64,000 bases of DNA from Protopterus annectens (GCF_019279795.1 NC_056750.1:824772312-824836311), one strand, 5' to 3'. Positions 52,848 to 64,000 are shown, counted from the stretch's first letter. The notes: a model not told the origin generated them from the letters alone. Numbers and translations are program-made.

Positions 52848-55790
52848 ACATAGGTCCGTAGGTTCATACTAGGCTATCTGCCCTAGGGCATTTATACATC
52901 TAGCCAGAATGTGTGTGGCTTTCACCATGCATTGTAAATGTATCTTGCTATGCCCTTTTCCAAGGTTAGTATACTGTGCCTCTGTCTAACAGTGACACAT
53001 AAGTGATACCCAGGGTAAACCTACAATGTCACATCCAGTCATTAATATCCCTCTTGAAGATAGTCACTGAGTGACTCTGCCTAACCTCTATTGGGATAAT
53101 ATTCCAGAGTGAAGGGAGCCTCTGAGTTATGAATGTGTCCCTCCAGCATGTCCTATGTATATAACTCCTGAGGTTTAAGACTTTCCAGCATGTAGCCTGA
53201 TGGGATCTGGATATTCTGAGGTGCAGCATGGCCATTAAGTCAGGGTTTGACATGGCTTTATATGTCAGGCACAGATTGCCTATGAAGAGGCAGTATGCCA
53301 CTGAGTAGAGCTGCTGTTTCTTTAACCAGTCAGTATGTGGCATCTGTTTGAGCCCTTTGATCCTCTTGTTGAGGTACTTTTGTGGTCTTTCCAGTTGCTG
53401 CAGGTGTCTGGTAAGGTGCATGCCGACAGGGGCATTGTAGTCAATTATGGGCATGATGAGGGATGAGTAAAGAGGCACAATGTCCTCCCCTGATCTACAT
53501 GTGAATCCCTTCATGATGATGTGGCCTATATAAAATGTTTTCCTAACCACTTTGTCCATGTTGTTGTCAAATGGTAGAATGCTATCAACTTGTGTACCCC
53601 AAGGTCCATAATTCCTTCGTCTGCACTTAATGGATTAATACATATGTGGTACTTTGTGGTCACTTTGTTTTTGACAAAGGGGATAACTATACACTTTTTG
53701 GCATTCAGCTTGAGGCCATGGCTGTGGCACAAGTCGTGTGTTTCCAAGAGGCCCTTTTGGAGGATGCGTGTGTTGGCTGGAGAGTTGATTATGGCGTCCA
53801 GTTTGCAGTCATCTGCGACTTGCTCAGCCACAGTACTTCCATGTTGGCCTGTACCTCTGATAAATATATACTGAACAAGACAGATCCCAGGGCTGAGCCT
53901 TGTGGGACACCACTTGTAACTGGTTTTGAGGCTGACATGGCTCCAGCAATTCTAACCATGTGTGTTCTGCCCTTGAGACACTGTGCAATATCTGTAGTGA
54001 CATAGGGGTTAATATGTACACTGGTGAACTTCCCTAGATTGCACAAGTGGGGTACTGTATCAAAGGCTTATGCAAGGTCCAGGTAGGCTGTGTAGACCAC
54101 CTTCCCCTTGACAGTGGCCTTGGTGACTGTTTCAAAGTAATCAAACAGGTTTGAGAGGCAGGATCTGCCATTAACAAAGCCAAACTGTGTATGATGACGT
54201 GTCTGTAGGTCCCCAATATCTATATTTATGAGGTTCATGATGATCCTTGCCATAGCTTTGCAGACCAAGCTATTCAGACGTATGGGGAGAATAGTGTCCA
54301 GGATCCGTTAAGGCACCACCTGAATGTAGAGGGACCACTGTTGCTGTATGCCACTCTTTGGCCACATATCGTGTAGTAAGGCTGGGATTGAACAGTAGTG
54401 TTATGTCTGGGTGTAGCTCTTCTTGGGGTTCATGTAGGACACAGCCTGGGACACTGTCTGGTCCCATTGATGCAGTGTTTATTGCTTTGGAGAGGGCAGC
54501 TCTTACCTAAGCATCTGAGATGTCAGGGGGGGGGCAGCACTCTGCTGGGAGAAATATTTGCCCTTTTGGTGTGGAGGGGGGAGAAGGTAGCAGTGAACCT
54601 GTCCAGTAGGATGTTGGCAATGTCTGTGTGCTTGGTATTTCTTGTGACATCTTGGACTACCTCTGAGCATATCTGGGAATTACCACCCAGGTTCCTAACA
54701 TAACTACAGAAAGCCTTGTGATTATCCTCAGTGTCTTGTGGAATCTTCTCTCAAAGATGGCCTTAGACAATCTTATGAGTGCCTGTAGTTGTCTTCGAAT
54801 ACTCATCAGTGATGCCTTCACATTTTCGGAGTTTGTTGTATCATGTAGTAGCTTCATCCTTCTATTGTATAGTTTGTTTATGGCTGGTGTCTAGCACACA
54901 GGACGTCTGCCTTTGGAGGATTGGGTCTTGCTTTCATTTGGGATTGCATGATCCATGCATTCCTGAATGTGTCCATAGAATGCCTTTATACAGGTATCTG
55001 CAGTCTGGTCCATATTTTCAACAGGCCTGGGGGCTTTGAAGGTTTCCACATCATTTATGAGGAGTGTGAACATGCTTGACATGAGTTGTTGACTGTATTC
55101 TTCTGTGCAGGGGGTGGCCTTGGGATGTGAATATCCAGTGAGATTAGTTTATGGTCTGATCTTACCAGTGAGGGATACACTTCTGGTCTGGAGCATAGAG
55201 TCCCCATGTTGGTGATGATCAGGTTCAGTATGTTTTCCCCTCTTGTGTGAGTGGTAACAAGTTGTTCCATAGCATATTGGTATATAAATTCCAGTAATCT
55301 GTAGGCTAGGGTGTTGGAGCTACAGTCATGCTCCCAGTCTATGTTTGGGTAGTTTAACCCACCCAATATAATGGTGTATGGACAGACCTACATATTTCCA
55401 ACTGTTTTCAGGAAGGCCAAGTGCGGTCTTGTGTTAGTGAGGGTGGTCTGTAGCAGGCTATAACCTGGAAGGCAGTTTTACCCATTGTTACCTGCATATG
55501 GATAGTCTCTGATGTTTGGTGCTTTGCCACCAACCTGGAGGTGTGGGTATCTTGGATGAATATCAATACACCCCCTCCTTTTGTGGTTTTGTGCAAGTTT
55601 TGGGCCTGAAAAGCATGGTATGAGGTATAACTTGGTAGTGCTGGAGTGCTGTTGGTAGCCCTGAATCCGGTATCTGTTACTGCACAGATAATGATGTTCT
55701 CCATGCTGAGGAATGTTTTGAGTGTGTGCATCATCAGGTTTAGAGTCCTGCAGTGGCGTATATGACTGCTCACGTGGACAGATGCCAGGT
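52848..55790 (-). mobile_element. CR1 LINE copy H
   Basis: The tail lies at 52848-52930 (octamers and hairpin). ORF2 on the minus strand runs from the endonuclease start (55790, TLNMMHTLKTFLSMENIIICAV) through GLNYPNIDWEHDCSSN (55366), the linker (55082-54657), RT N-terminus (54467-54068, MARIIMNLINIDIGDLQ, VNGRSCLSNLFDYFETV), catalytic region (54046-53789, SGVPQGSALG), and C-terminal half (53559-53029, one 176-codon frame with YLNKRIKGLKQM and HRTCWRDTFITQRLPSLWN). ORF1 is absent. About ten frameshifts or stops are visible. Confidence 0.85.
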
Positions 55791-55989
55791 AAGTCATATG
55801 CAAAGTGTCACAGGCAACGTACATGTGCACAGGAGAAACAGTGACATTCTGTCAAGTGAGACATGAACATACATATAGTAAGCTATGCAGATGTCACTAG
55901 GAGTCCACAGAAGCTGTGTAACTCTGCATGGCAGGTCGGATCAGTATTCCAGGGTAACTGCAAGGAAACATGCATGCAAACATAGCTAC

Positions 55990-56830
55990 TGTAAGCAGGG
56001 CTGCATGTAGTCCATTGTACAACAAACAAGCTGTACCACTTTCAGTAGGTAACACTGCAAATGCTCACCAGCTGACATATGAATACCTATGTCACCAAAG
56101 GTGATACTTACCAGACCACAGACAGAAATGACATGGCCAGACATGCTGCATCCCACATGAACACATATCTCAAGCAACACAGACCTCACAATGTCAGTGT
56201 TCATAACAGGCACAGCCTATAAGGCCAAACACAATGTGTGACACACCTATAATAGGTGATGCCATAGTCAGACACACTGACGTCCCGCCCTCCAGACTGA
56301 GCAAGGTGAGGGTCACATTTAGCTATCTGTCGGGTGATAGAATGTGCCACATAACACAAGCACTCAGGTCACTCCACAGCAAGTACAAGTATGAGGCAGT
56401 CATTGTCCATGCTGGTGTGAACAACCTGAGACGTACCTCCCTGGACCACATGGAAAGAGACACAGAGGAGCTCTTACATCACCCTCTCAAACTCAGGAAT
56501 CCCACACAGCCTTCATGATGACACAGGAGAGTATAGATTTCTCTGCAAACACCATCATACTGGTTGAAGTGAACTACCCAAACATAGACTGTGAACATTA
56601 CTCAAGCCACAATACCCAAGCTCTAGGGTTCCCATAGTTCAGAAACTCTTTAGCTATGGAACAGGTAGTCAACATTCCCACAAGAGGGGGAAATATACTA
56701 GACCTGATCATCACAAACATGAGTACAAAATGCTCACCACTTGAAGTATATCCCTCATTGTTGCAATCGAACCATATACTAATCACACTAGAGTACTGGA
56801 TCCCCCACATATGCAAACCTCAAACACATC
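55990..56830 (+). mobile_element. CR1 LINE fragments J (RT, ORF1 esterase, endonuclease)
   Basis: Three plus-strand CR1 pieces lie together. 55990-56200 is a degraded RT piece (YLCHQR, DHRQK-like, matching PYVTRWVANWLKDRTHRV). 56234-56518 is an open 94-codon ORF1 esterase piece (PIIGDAIVRHTDVPPSRLSK, YKYEAVIVHAGVNNLRRTSL) in which block I reads GDA instead of GDS, losing the serine. 56520-56830 is the endonuclease end (VNYPNIDCEHYSS, EQVVNIPTRGGNILDLIITN, SNHILITLEYW). Deletions or separate insertions join them. Confidence 0.8.
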
Positions 56831-56839
56831 GATGTGTGT

Positions 56840-57760
56840 GTGGGAAATGCCCCTATTAGCAACTGTGACAGTACACTACAGGATGCAGATTCCCCTTTTG
56901 AAACACTGATGATGTCAGCACTCTATAACTATATTACCTGAATTAAAACTCTCCAATAACTCGTATAGCGCGCTTTGCTACTACGTCTTTCTCCAGTGTC
57001 ATAACATAGTTAGGTAGGGGTTTTAATCCTGCAAAGGGAATGTATGAGTGGGGTTTGTGTGTGTGCATAATGCTGTGAGGGAAAAGTGCCTTTTGCCAAC
57101 TGGGAGAACACACTACAGGGTGCACATCCCTCTTCCTAAACACAGATGATGTCAGCACCCTCTAAGTACAGCATTAGAAAGAACTTCTCCCACTAATGCA
57201 AATAGCACGCTCTGCTAATGTGTCTGTCTCTAGTGTCATAACACAGTTAGGTAGGGTTTGAATCTTGCAAAGGGAAAGTATATGTTTTAGTGTGAGTGGG
57301 GTTAGTGTGTGTGCACAATGCTGGGGGTGGGATGTGGCTTTTGCCAAATGGGGCTATGCACTGCAGGGTGCACATTTCCCTTAACAAACAGTGATGTTGA
57401 CAGCACCCTATACAAACAACATGACAACAGACAACTGCCAGTACTCAGTATAGTGCTACATGCTACTGTAACACGCACATGTACCAGAACATACCTAGAT
57501 AGTGTTTTGAAACCTGAATGTGGCAAGTGTGTGGATGTGGGATGTTTCTGTGTGTGCATTTCCGTATGGAAAACATGTTGGATGTGGCAATCAGGGTGAT
57601 GCACATTACACTTTTAAACTAATGAGGTTGCCTGCACCCTGTGAGTACAGGTAGAGATGAGGAAATCGGTAGTAATCCGAATAGTGCACTTTTCAAATGT
57701 GTACCTGTCATGTGTCGACAGCTACTCATGTAGGGTAATAAATAATGGAAATGGCAGGTG
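56840..57760. repeat. Diverged second array of the tRNA-like satellite
   Basis: Four to five units of about 240 bp are related to the array at 49915-51538. Shared words are ACTGATGATGTCAGCAC (56905), TAGCGCGCTTTGCTA (56966), CATAACATAGTTAGGTAGGGG (57000) and their counterparts near 57140, 57205 and 57240. Later units (57350-57760) keep only parts. It is older or less homogenised than the first array, and it starts right after a CR1 fragment. Confidence 0.75.
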
Positions 57761-58339
57761 AGCGTGTGCATGTGTGGGGGTAGCAGGGTGTGTGTAAATG
57801 CATGTGTGATGGAACAGATACATATAGCTGAATCTACAATACAGCACATGATGCACATTCCCATAGTCAATGGTAGCATGTGATGGTGTGCAGCTGGTAC
57901 ACTTTGGTAAGTAGTATGGGTGCAGATAACAATTCAGGACATTCATACAGTTACTGCAGCAGGAATGCTGGGATATACACACAATCATAGTGGAACAGTG
58001 AACAGTTACCAACATGTTACTACTTATACACATCTATGTAGTCACCCTGTGCATCAGCAACATGTTTACCCTTTCCTGCACTGATGTTGTAGTATGCAGG
58101 AGGTGGCACAGTGTCATCATATGCACAGGGTGTGGGTTAGGTATGCCCAAGCCAGCCACTGCTACCGCCAATTGACATGTGTGTGTATGTGTGTTTGTGA
58201 GGGGCAGCAGTACAGGGTGGACCAGTGTTGGTGCAGTGTGCGTGTGTATGTGTTTGCCCTAGGTGTTATATTTCTGCATGTGTGTAAGCACGCACACAGT
58301 CCCACATAATGGCTGCCATGTACAGGGTTTTGTGGCCAG
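57761..58339. other. Unassigned GT-rich sequence
   Basis: The stretch is rich in TGTGTG words (57760-57800, 58175-58275). It holds only short frames without motifs. Confidence 0.5.
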
Positions 58340-58970
58340 CCACAGACTGCACCTGTCAGGTCATCCAGATCAGTGTCTGTGGGCACGGACACGGTACCTG
58401 TGCCTGGCAGGGGTGCTATGGACCATATCCGGTACTAACCCAGACTGGGTACTGTCATTGTAAGCGGGTGTGTGTTGACTGGACACAGTTCCCTGTTGGA
58501 ACTGTCCAGAGCCACGTGCACGTGGTCTCCTGGGGTGTCCTGATGACAGCACTAACCCAGCATTGCTGGGGCTGCTGCTGGCACTTGAGGTGCGTGAGTG
58601 GGCCTGTTGTCGTCGGCGGCGACTGCCAGCTGCTGCTGTTGCCGGCATACGGCCACGTCGACGCCGCAAACGCACACCATCGCCCTGGCCCATGGACATC
58701 TTGTTGTGGAGCAGCTGTTATATGTCCCCGCAACGTCTGTCAACAACATCTGTGAAATTACGAATAGCATTCGCAATGTCACGCATGCCATCTGTCATGG
58801 CTGTGCAACATGCTGTCAGCTCCCTCAGACCCTGTCTGGTGTACCTTTCCATACGCACCTGTGCCTGCATAACAGTCCGAAACATAGTGGAGGTTGACAT
58901 ACCTCCTTGGGCACGTCGGCCAGAGGCAGTACGCCCATGGATGCCCCCACGAGAACCCATGGGTGACTGT
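58340..58970 (-). pseudogene. Harbinger accessory protein remnant, second copy
   Basis: The minus strand reads MGSRGGIHGRTASGRRAQGG, then MFRTVMQAQVRMERYTRQGL and MRDIANAIRNFTDVVDRRCG (58960-58718). After a frameshift an Arg/Ser/Ala-rich tail follows (VRLRRRRGRMPATAAAGS, then SSASSSPSNAG; 58699-58370). The helical segment aligns with the remnant at 1.9-2.07 kb. The region is GC-rich (58550-58700) compared with its surroundings. It probably derives from the partner protein of a Harbinger transposon; no transposase is adjacent. A CR1 fragment begins immediately at 58976. Confidence 0.4.
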
Positions 58971-58975
58971 CTGCG

Positions 58976-59541
58976 TAACCAGACACCTACAGCAACTGGG
59001 AAAACCCCAACAGTACCTCATCAAGAGGATCAAAGGGCTCAAACAGATGCCATATGCTGCCCGGTTAAAGAAAGTCCAGCTGGACTCAATGGCATACTGC
59101 CTGTTCAGAGGCAATCTGTGTCTGACGTATACAGCCATGTCCAACCCAGAAGTAATGGACATGCTGCACCTCAAGAAATCAGAATCCCATACGGCCACAC
59201 GCTCAAGAGACCTGAACCTTAGCACTGAAATAAATGGGACATGCTGGAGGGACAGATTCATAACACAGAGGCTCCCTTCACTCTGTAATGAACTCACAGT
59301 ACAGGTTAGGCAGAGTCCCTCATTGACTCTCTTCCATAGGAATCTGGATGAGTGGATGGGAGATCATAGTTGTACCTCGGGTATCACTTCTATGTCACTG
59401 TTAGACAGAGGCACAGTATACTAACCTCGGAAAAGGGCATAGCAAAATAAATTTTAATTGGGTGGCAAAAGACAAACACATTCTGGCTAGGCTTATCAAT
59501 GCCCTAGGGCAAATAACCTAGTATGAACCTATGAACCTATG
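58976..59541 (+). mobile_element. CR1 LINE fragment K (RT C-terminus and 3' end)
   Basis: One open frame (to 59424) gives TRHLQQLGKPQQYLIKRIKG, LKQMPYAARLKKVQ, YCLFRGNLCLTYTAMSN, NGTCWRDRFITQRLPSLCN and SLLDRGTVY. The 3' UTR and tail follow: TGGCTAGGCTTATCAATGCC, CTAGGGCAAATAACCTAGTA and ATGAACCT octamers to 59541. It is 5' truncated, and the retained coding part has no stop. Confidence 0.9.
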
Positions 59542-59970
59542 TGTACTGCTATACTGCTTCTGCCATATGTTGCATGTGTGTGTGTTGTGGGGGATGCACA
59601 GGTAATGGCCAGATATTTCTGCACAGGCAACACTTCTGGAACACTCTGGGTGTTCATCCCAACATACTGTATGTGTGCTGCCACCCAACACTGTGATGTG
59701 GACACACATTACTCAGCCTGGATATGCATATCCCAACAACACCACAAGCACAGTACACTACCTTGCTATGTATGTATGTAATTACACAGTTATTCACTAG
59801 TTAGGACTGTGATGCTATCTATGCAGCCCACTGGGCCAGTGGAAGCCACAACACACACTGCTGGCCCCTTTGCAAAAGCTTACCACAGACATCCCACATA
59901 GTGCATGTAATATGCACACACATATCTAACCCAGACCGTATGCACACCACTTGTTTATCCTGTCCAGTGG
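59542..59970. other. Unassigned spacer
   Basis: No recognisable gene, LINE or tandem repeat is seen. Confidence 0.45.
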
Positions 59971-60475
59971 ACTACAGATACAGGCACATTGTATAACAAT
60001 AGCAGGAGGCTACTGCAGCACAGGGCAGATTCACATGAAGGCAAGGCATCTGTGGTCAGCAGTGGTAAGATGCTTCACATTCACCAAATGCACAGATATT
60101 GGCAACATTGTTGCAGACAGCTTAGGTGCAGGTATCCCCCCCCATTCTCCTACACAAGTGGAATTAGTTATCACAGATGAATGTAACCTCCCTATCATCT
60201 CACATGTCCAGGTGAGGGCCACCCTCAACATTGCAGAACACACAGCATCACTGTTACAAAATGGTATCCCTGGATGTGTGATACGTTCACCCCTAGAGGA
60301 CATAGCACCACATTACAGACTGATAGTAAACCCTGGCCATACTACAGGATATGTACCTGAACAGTGCCATACATACACAGTGGTCCCACACCAATGAGGA
60401 GGAACCTCTACTGACCCTGTGAACTACTGCATCATATGCATAACTGGCCTTGTGTTCTAAGCTATGGTAGTTTTA
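59971..60475 (+). mobile_element. CR1 LINE fragment L (linker and RT N-terminus)
   Basis: The plus strand encodes LYNNSRRLLQHRADSHEGK, then IVADSLGAGIPPHSP, VQVRATLNIAEHTAS, GIPGCVIRSPLEDIAPHYRL, PGHTTGYVPEQCHTYTVVP, then GGTSTDPVNYC. These follow the CR1 ORF2 order from the linker to the start of the RT. There are a few frameshifts and the ends are ragged. Confidence 0.8.
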
Positions 60476-60733
60476 AGTATGGACGACATGTACAGCAATA
60501 TTACATATGTATATATATCAGGACTATGTACACACAACCTATCTCATGGACATACCTATAGACAGTGAACTATGATACATTTGGAGGTTTCACAGTAAAC
60601 ACAGTATTAACCTGCTACTTTGCATTACCTGTGTTTGTGTCAGCTGTTGCTGTGTCAGTGGTGCTACTTGCTGTTTGCTGCTGCTGCTGCTGCTGCTGGT
60701 TTTGTTGCTGGCTCTTTCTTTTTTTTTTTTTTC

Positions 60734-60773
<40 letters not shown>

Positions 60774-61059
60774 CGTCGGTTTTGTGCAATGAATGTATTG
60801 CATGTGTGGAGTGTTAGTACTGGATGCTTTTGTAGGTATCTGCATAGGCCCATGTGATGGCCTCTGCACCAATTGTAAGGCAGCATTTGCTAATTGCATG
60901 CAGCCAGTTGTGTACTGATTGCATGTCTCACTGTGATTTCAGGACAGTGCTATAAAAGGGTATGTGAGATAGGCGTTGCCCTTTCAGATTGTAAGGGCGT
61001 GGACCATGCTGGTATGCTGTCGACAGTGTTCTGTGAGTGTGAAGGTTAGTAAGTCACTC
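60476..61059. other. Low-complexity stretch with CTG and CT runs
   Basis: A (CTG)n-like run lies at 60679-60702, a T-run at 60718-60732 and a (CT)n run to about 60772. Frames here only translate these repeats. The remainder is unassigned. Confidence 0.6.
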
Positions 61060-61163
61060 ATGCTTCATGCTGTGTTGTAAATTCAGGTTGCTGCATTTCT
61101 CTCACCTGTTCCCTGTAGTGAGTGTGTATGCATACTGACACCTACAACTATATTTCATATGTA

Positions 61164-61167
<4 letters not shown>

Positions 61168-61216
<49 letters not shown>
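61168..61216. repeat. (TA)n microsatellite in unit 1
   Basis: This is a TA run of about 49 bp. The corresponding runs are short in unit 2 (near 61717) and about 58 bp in unit 3 (62238-62295), so the array length varies by unit. Confidence 0.9.
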
Positions 61217-61226
<10 letters not shown>

Positions 61227-62234
61227 ACATATACATACTTTCATAAATGTACATTAGCTGACATTATTGGGTACAAGCTAACAATTAGCAGGGCTGTTTC
61301 TGTTAACACTAAACTAGTATGGGAATCCAGTAATTGGGACAGTATAAGTCTACCTGACATGCTTTGGGTAGTACACATCCTATATTGCCTTTATCTTCAT
61401 TCCTACTATTACATGTTCTACTTATTTTAGCACTATATTCCTGTATCAGAGTCATGGCTTACTGGTAGCTCATACAGACTAGTGTTACACTGGTCTTGTG
61501 GTAGGGCCTAATAGTATGCTTTTATTTTGCTTTCAAATTGAGTACAGGGCCTATCAATCAGAGTGCTGGAGGCACCTTTAAGCAGTTAAAAGGGTTAGTA
61601 GGTCTCACAGGAGTCAGGCTGTGTTGCAGATTCTGGTTGCTGCATTTATCTTCCCTGTTTCCTGTAGTGAGTGTGTATGGATACTGACACCTACCACTAT
61701 ATTTCATGTGTATTAATATATATATATATATATATTTATATATGTGTGTACATATACATACTTTCATATATGTACATTACCTTACATTATTATGTACAAG
61801 CTAACAATTAGCAGGGCTGTTTCTGTTAACACTAAACTAGTATGGGAATCCAGTAATTTGGGCATTAAAAATCCACCTGACATGCTTTGGGTAGTACACA
61901 TCCTATATTGCCTTTATATTGATTCCTACTATTACATGTTATATTTATTTTAGCACTATGTTCTTGTATGAAAGTCATGGCTTAGTGGTAGGTCATACAG
62001 ACTATTGTTACCAGGGTCCTGTGTTCCAGACTGACAGTGGGACTTTTTTTTCTTTCAGGATGAGTACAGGACCTGTCAATCAAAGTGCTGAAGCCACCTT
62101 TAAGCAGTTAAAAGGGTTAGTAAGTCTCACAGGAGTCAGGCTGTGTTGCAGATTCTGGTTGCTGCATTTATCTTCACTGTTTCCTGTAGTGAGTGTGTAT
62201 GAATACTGAAACCTACCACTATATTTCATATGTA

Positions 62235-62237
<3 letters not shown>

Positions 62238-62295
<58 letters not shown>
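62238..62295. repeat. (TA)n microsatellite in unit 3
   Basis: This is a pure TA run at the same place as those in units 1 and 2 of the tandem repeat. Confidence 0.9.
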
Positions 62296-62303
<8 letters not shown>

Positions 62304-62671
62304 ACATATGCATACTTTCATATATGTACATTACCTTACATTATTATGCACAAGCTACCAATTAGCAGGGCTGTTTCTGTTAACACTAAACTAGTATGGG
62401 AATCCAGGAAATCAGGCATTAAAATTCTACCTGACATGCTTTGGGTAGTACACATCCTATATTGCCTTTATATTGATTCCTACTATTATATGTTATATTT
62501 ATTTTAGCACTATGTTCTTGTATGAGAGTCATGGCTTAGTGGTAGGTCATACAGACTAGTGTTCCCGAGGTCCTGGGTTCGAGACTGGCAGTGGGAATTT
62601 ATTTTTCTTTCAAACTGAGTACAGGACCTGTCAATCAAAAGTGCCTAAGGCTCTTTTAAGCACTTAAAACC

Positions 62672-63323
62672 AGGTATGCGCTCGTTTGCGCGGAGCTCAC
62701 GCATGCGCACTGGCGGTGAGCTCTGCGCACACAAGCGCACACCCGCGCTATTTTCTTTGAAAGAAAAGAAAAAAGGGTGACAGGAAAGTGGTGAAAAAGG
62801 GGTCACAAAGAGGGTAAAACAGTAGGGAAACAAGCTTGGAATTTAAAGGAAGGATGTAGGTGAGGCCCATAGCTGCCCATGTCTTTCTCAGCAACAGCTG
62901 TGCATTTGTATGCAATTTGGTGTGACATTTGGAACCTTCCACCCCTGAGAGAGGTGTCAGGACAACATTAATACCTGTTGTGCAGCCAATTGTAATTAAC
63001 AGTTTCAATGTCCAGCGGACATGTGTGCAACATGGACAGCTATGTATGAGGCGTAATTTATTTGTGGGTACAGAGTGCCCTTTTTTTTGTTTTTTTATCA
63101 GGTGAGAGTGGTATGTCAGGTGAGGTAGTCGGTATAGCTGGGGAGGTAGGTTGGGTAGGTTAACAGACAAGACAGACAAGACGCATACAGGGGCGGTGTA
63201 TGACACATGTGGGGGGGTTACACAATTGACGGGGATGGAGGTTGGGATATCCAGGGCACATGAGCCCACAGATGGCAACAGTGGAACTGATATCCCCACC
63301 CATAGGTAGTTGCCACTGTTCCT
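62672..63323. other. Unassigned, partly GC-rich
   Basis: 62690-62755 holds CpG-rich words (GCGCGGAGCTCACGC, GGTGAGCTCTGCGCAC) that form an imperfect inverted repeat and recall GCGCACACCCGCGC near 34603. The remainder has no recognised feature. Confidence 0.45.
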
Positions 63324-63657
63324 TCACAGCCCAGGACGGGGCTGTACTGGGGGCTGTGCAGGCGGGACAACAGGCATGCCCGTTAGCTGTGCCACCCAGG
63401 CCTCAAGCTGGCGTAGGGGCCCAAGAACAGAGTCTTGGATCTCCCTTCGCACCACAGACCGGACACCTTGGAGGGTGAGTGGACGGGCTCCTCCGGCCAC
63501 GCTTGCAGAGGGGGGACGGGCCCCATCCCCTGCAGCGCTTCCACCCGAAGGTGGCACAGGGCCACTGGAGGAGGGTCCAGTCTGGGCACTAGTGCCAGGT
63601 GCAGTCGCCAGCTGAGGTGGGAGAGGTGGGTCCGCTGGGACCTGCCTTCCCAAGCGT
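63324..63657 (-). CDS. GC-rich open frame, possible last exon of an accessory or host gene
   Basis: On the minus strand an open frame of 110 codons ends at TGA 63324-63326. It is proline/alanine/serine rich (PSSSGPVPPSGGSAAG), followed by a predicted helix (VRSVVRREIQDSVLGPLRQL) and a proline tail. A CAG at about 63658, after an A/C-rich stretch, could be a splice acceptor, but its pyrimidine tract is weak. The composition and layout (low-complexity linker then helix) resemble the C-terminal parts of Harbinger partner proteins, but no residues align clearly with the remnants at 1.9 or 58.8 kb. I do not recognise the product. Confidence 0.3.
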
Positions 63658-64000
63658 TCTGGGTTTGTGAGTATGTTATGTTAGTTTGGGTTAGTAGCAT
63701 ATTATTCCATTCAAATTAGTTGTAACAGCATGCATTGATATTCCCATTAAACAACAGGCATATCAATATCACATGCATTATTTGAACAGAAATACACAAT
63801 CAAACAACATGCAGGGTTGATTAATGGCAACAGGCCATCAGGTTTGCAGGTATGAACAGGGCACATACAACAACGGACATGCATATATTTTTGAAACAAC
63901 AGGACAAATGTCCATGGTTAATGAAATGTTCACATACCAATATTTAGTGAGTTTTTAATTTGCAATTATAGGGTGGGGTGGGGAAAGAAAATGATGACAC
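63658..64000. other. Unassigned to the window end
   Basis: This is ordinary AT-leaning sequence with no recognised gene or repeat. Confidence 0.45.

Larger units (their letters stand above)
61060..62671 (+). repeat. Three tandem ~530-bp units with (TA)n and Pol III-like boxes
   Basis: The anchor GGTTGCTGCATTT recurs at 61086, 61635 and 62157 (periods 549 and 522). Each unit holds GAGTGTGTATG-ATACTGA, a (TA)n run, AACAATTAGCAGGGCTGTTT, AACACTAAACTAGTATGGGA and CATGCTTTGGGTAGTACACA. Then comes a tRNA-like part: in the third unit the A box is TGGCTTAGTGGTAGG (62532-62546) and the B box is GGTTCGAGAC (62576-62585), exactly 44 bases apart as in a tRNA, followed by a T-run. Units 1 and 2 have weaker boxes. 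The unit may be a duplicated tRNA-derived SINE. Confidence 0.85.

Noticed and set aside
60565-60899. Open frames around the CTG/CT runs
   Set aside because: Composition is dictated by simple repeats; the frames overlap on both strands and have no motif.

Overview
This window looks like intergenic DNA from a vertebrate with a large, transposon-rich genome. The evidence is a vertebrate-type tRNA-Gly(TCC) sequence and many CR1 and L2 LINE copies, plus an L1/Tx1-type LINE, a Ty3/Gypsy fossil with integrase before reverse transcriptase, a HARBI1-like transposase, tRNA-derived SINEs and Penelope-like hammerhead motifs. Lungfish or amphibian would fit, but the sequence alone does not settle the species. 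I found no convincing host protein-coding gene. The nearest candidate is a short GC-rich reading frame near 63.5 kb.

Layout. 1-1.48 kb is the 3' end of an L2-type LINE (+), followed by a remnant resembling a Harbinger partner protein. 2.9-8.2 kb is a nested stack: a CR1 fragment (+) split by a Gypsy fossil (-), which is itself split by a TTAA-flanked DNA element. 8.4-11.7 kb is an old CR1 (-) holding a 279-bp foldback MITE. 12.39-19.38 kb is an L1/Tx1 LINE bounded by a perfect 14-bp duplication; a tRNA-Gly/SINE chimera lies in its ORF1. 19.4-25.4 kb holds a Penelope-like tail with a decayed hammerhead, a cluster of MITEs with CATACCTCTCAACT ends, and an L2 (+) inside one of them. 25.9-31.1 kb is a CR1 (-) whose 5' side is about five 250-bp tandem monomers. 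31.4-33.8 kb is an L2 (+) interrupted by a hammerhead-bearing insert. 34.2-36.7 kb is a run of perfect hairpins followed by a nearly intact Harbinger transposase. 37.0-49.5 kb is a pile-up of CR1 copies on both strands plus one SINE. 49.9-51.5 kb is an eight-unit satellite with tRNA-like boxes. 51.8-60.5 kb holds more CR1 pieces, a diverged second satellite array and a second Harbinger-partner remnant. 61.06-62.67 kb is a triple tandem repeat of about 530 bp with (TA)n and Pol III-like boxes. 62.7-64 kb is mostly unassigned.

How the parts work together. The clearest biological relationship is between the CR1 LINEs and the tRNA-derived SINEs. Both end in the same 3' hairpin (CTAGGCT...AGCCTAG around GCCC...GGGC) followed by (ATGAACCT)n-like octamers, and one SINE changes a stem pair in a compensatory way. 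That is the pattern expected if the SINE borrows the LINE reverse transcriptase. Several CR1 copies also abut exactly at these octamer tails. All element names come from reading motifs and comparing copies within the window; no database search was possible.
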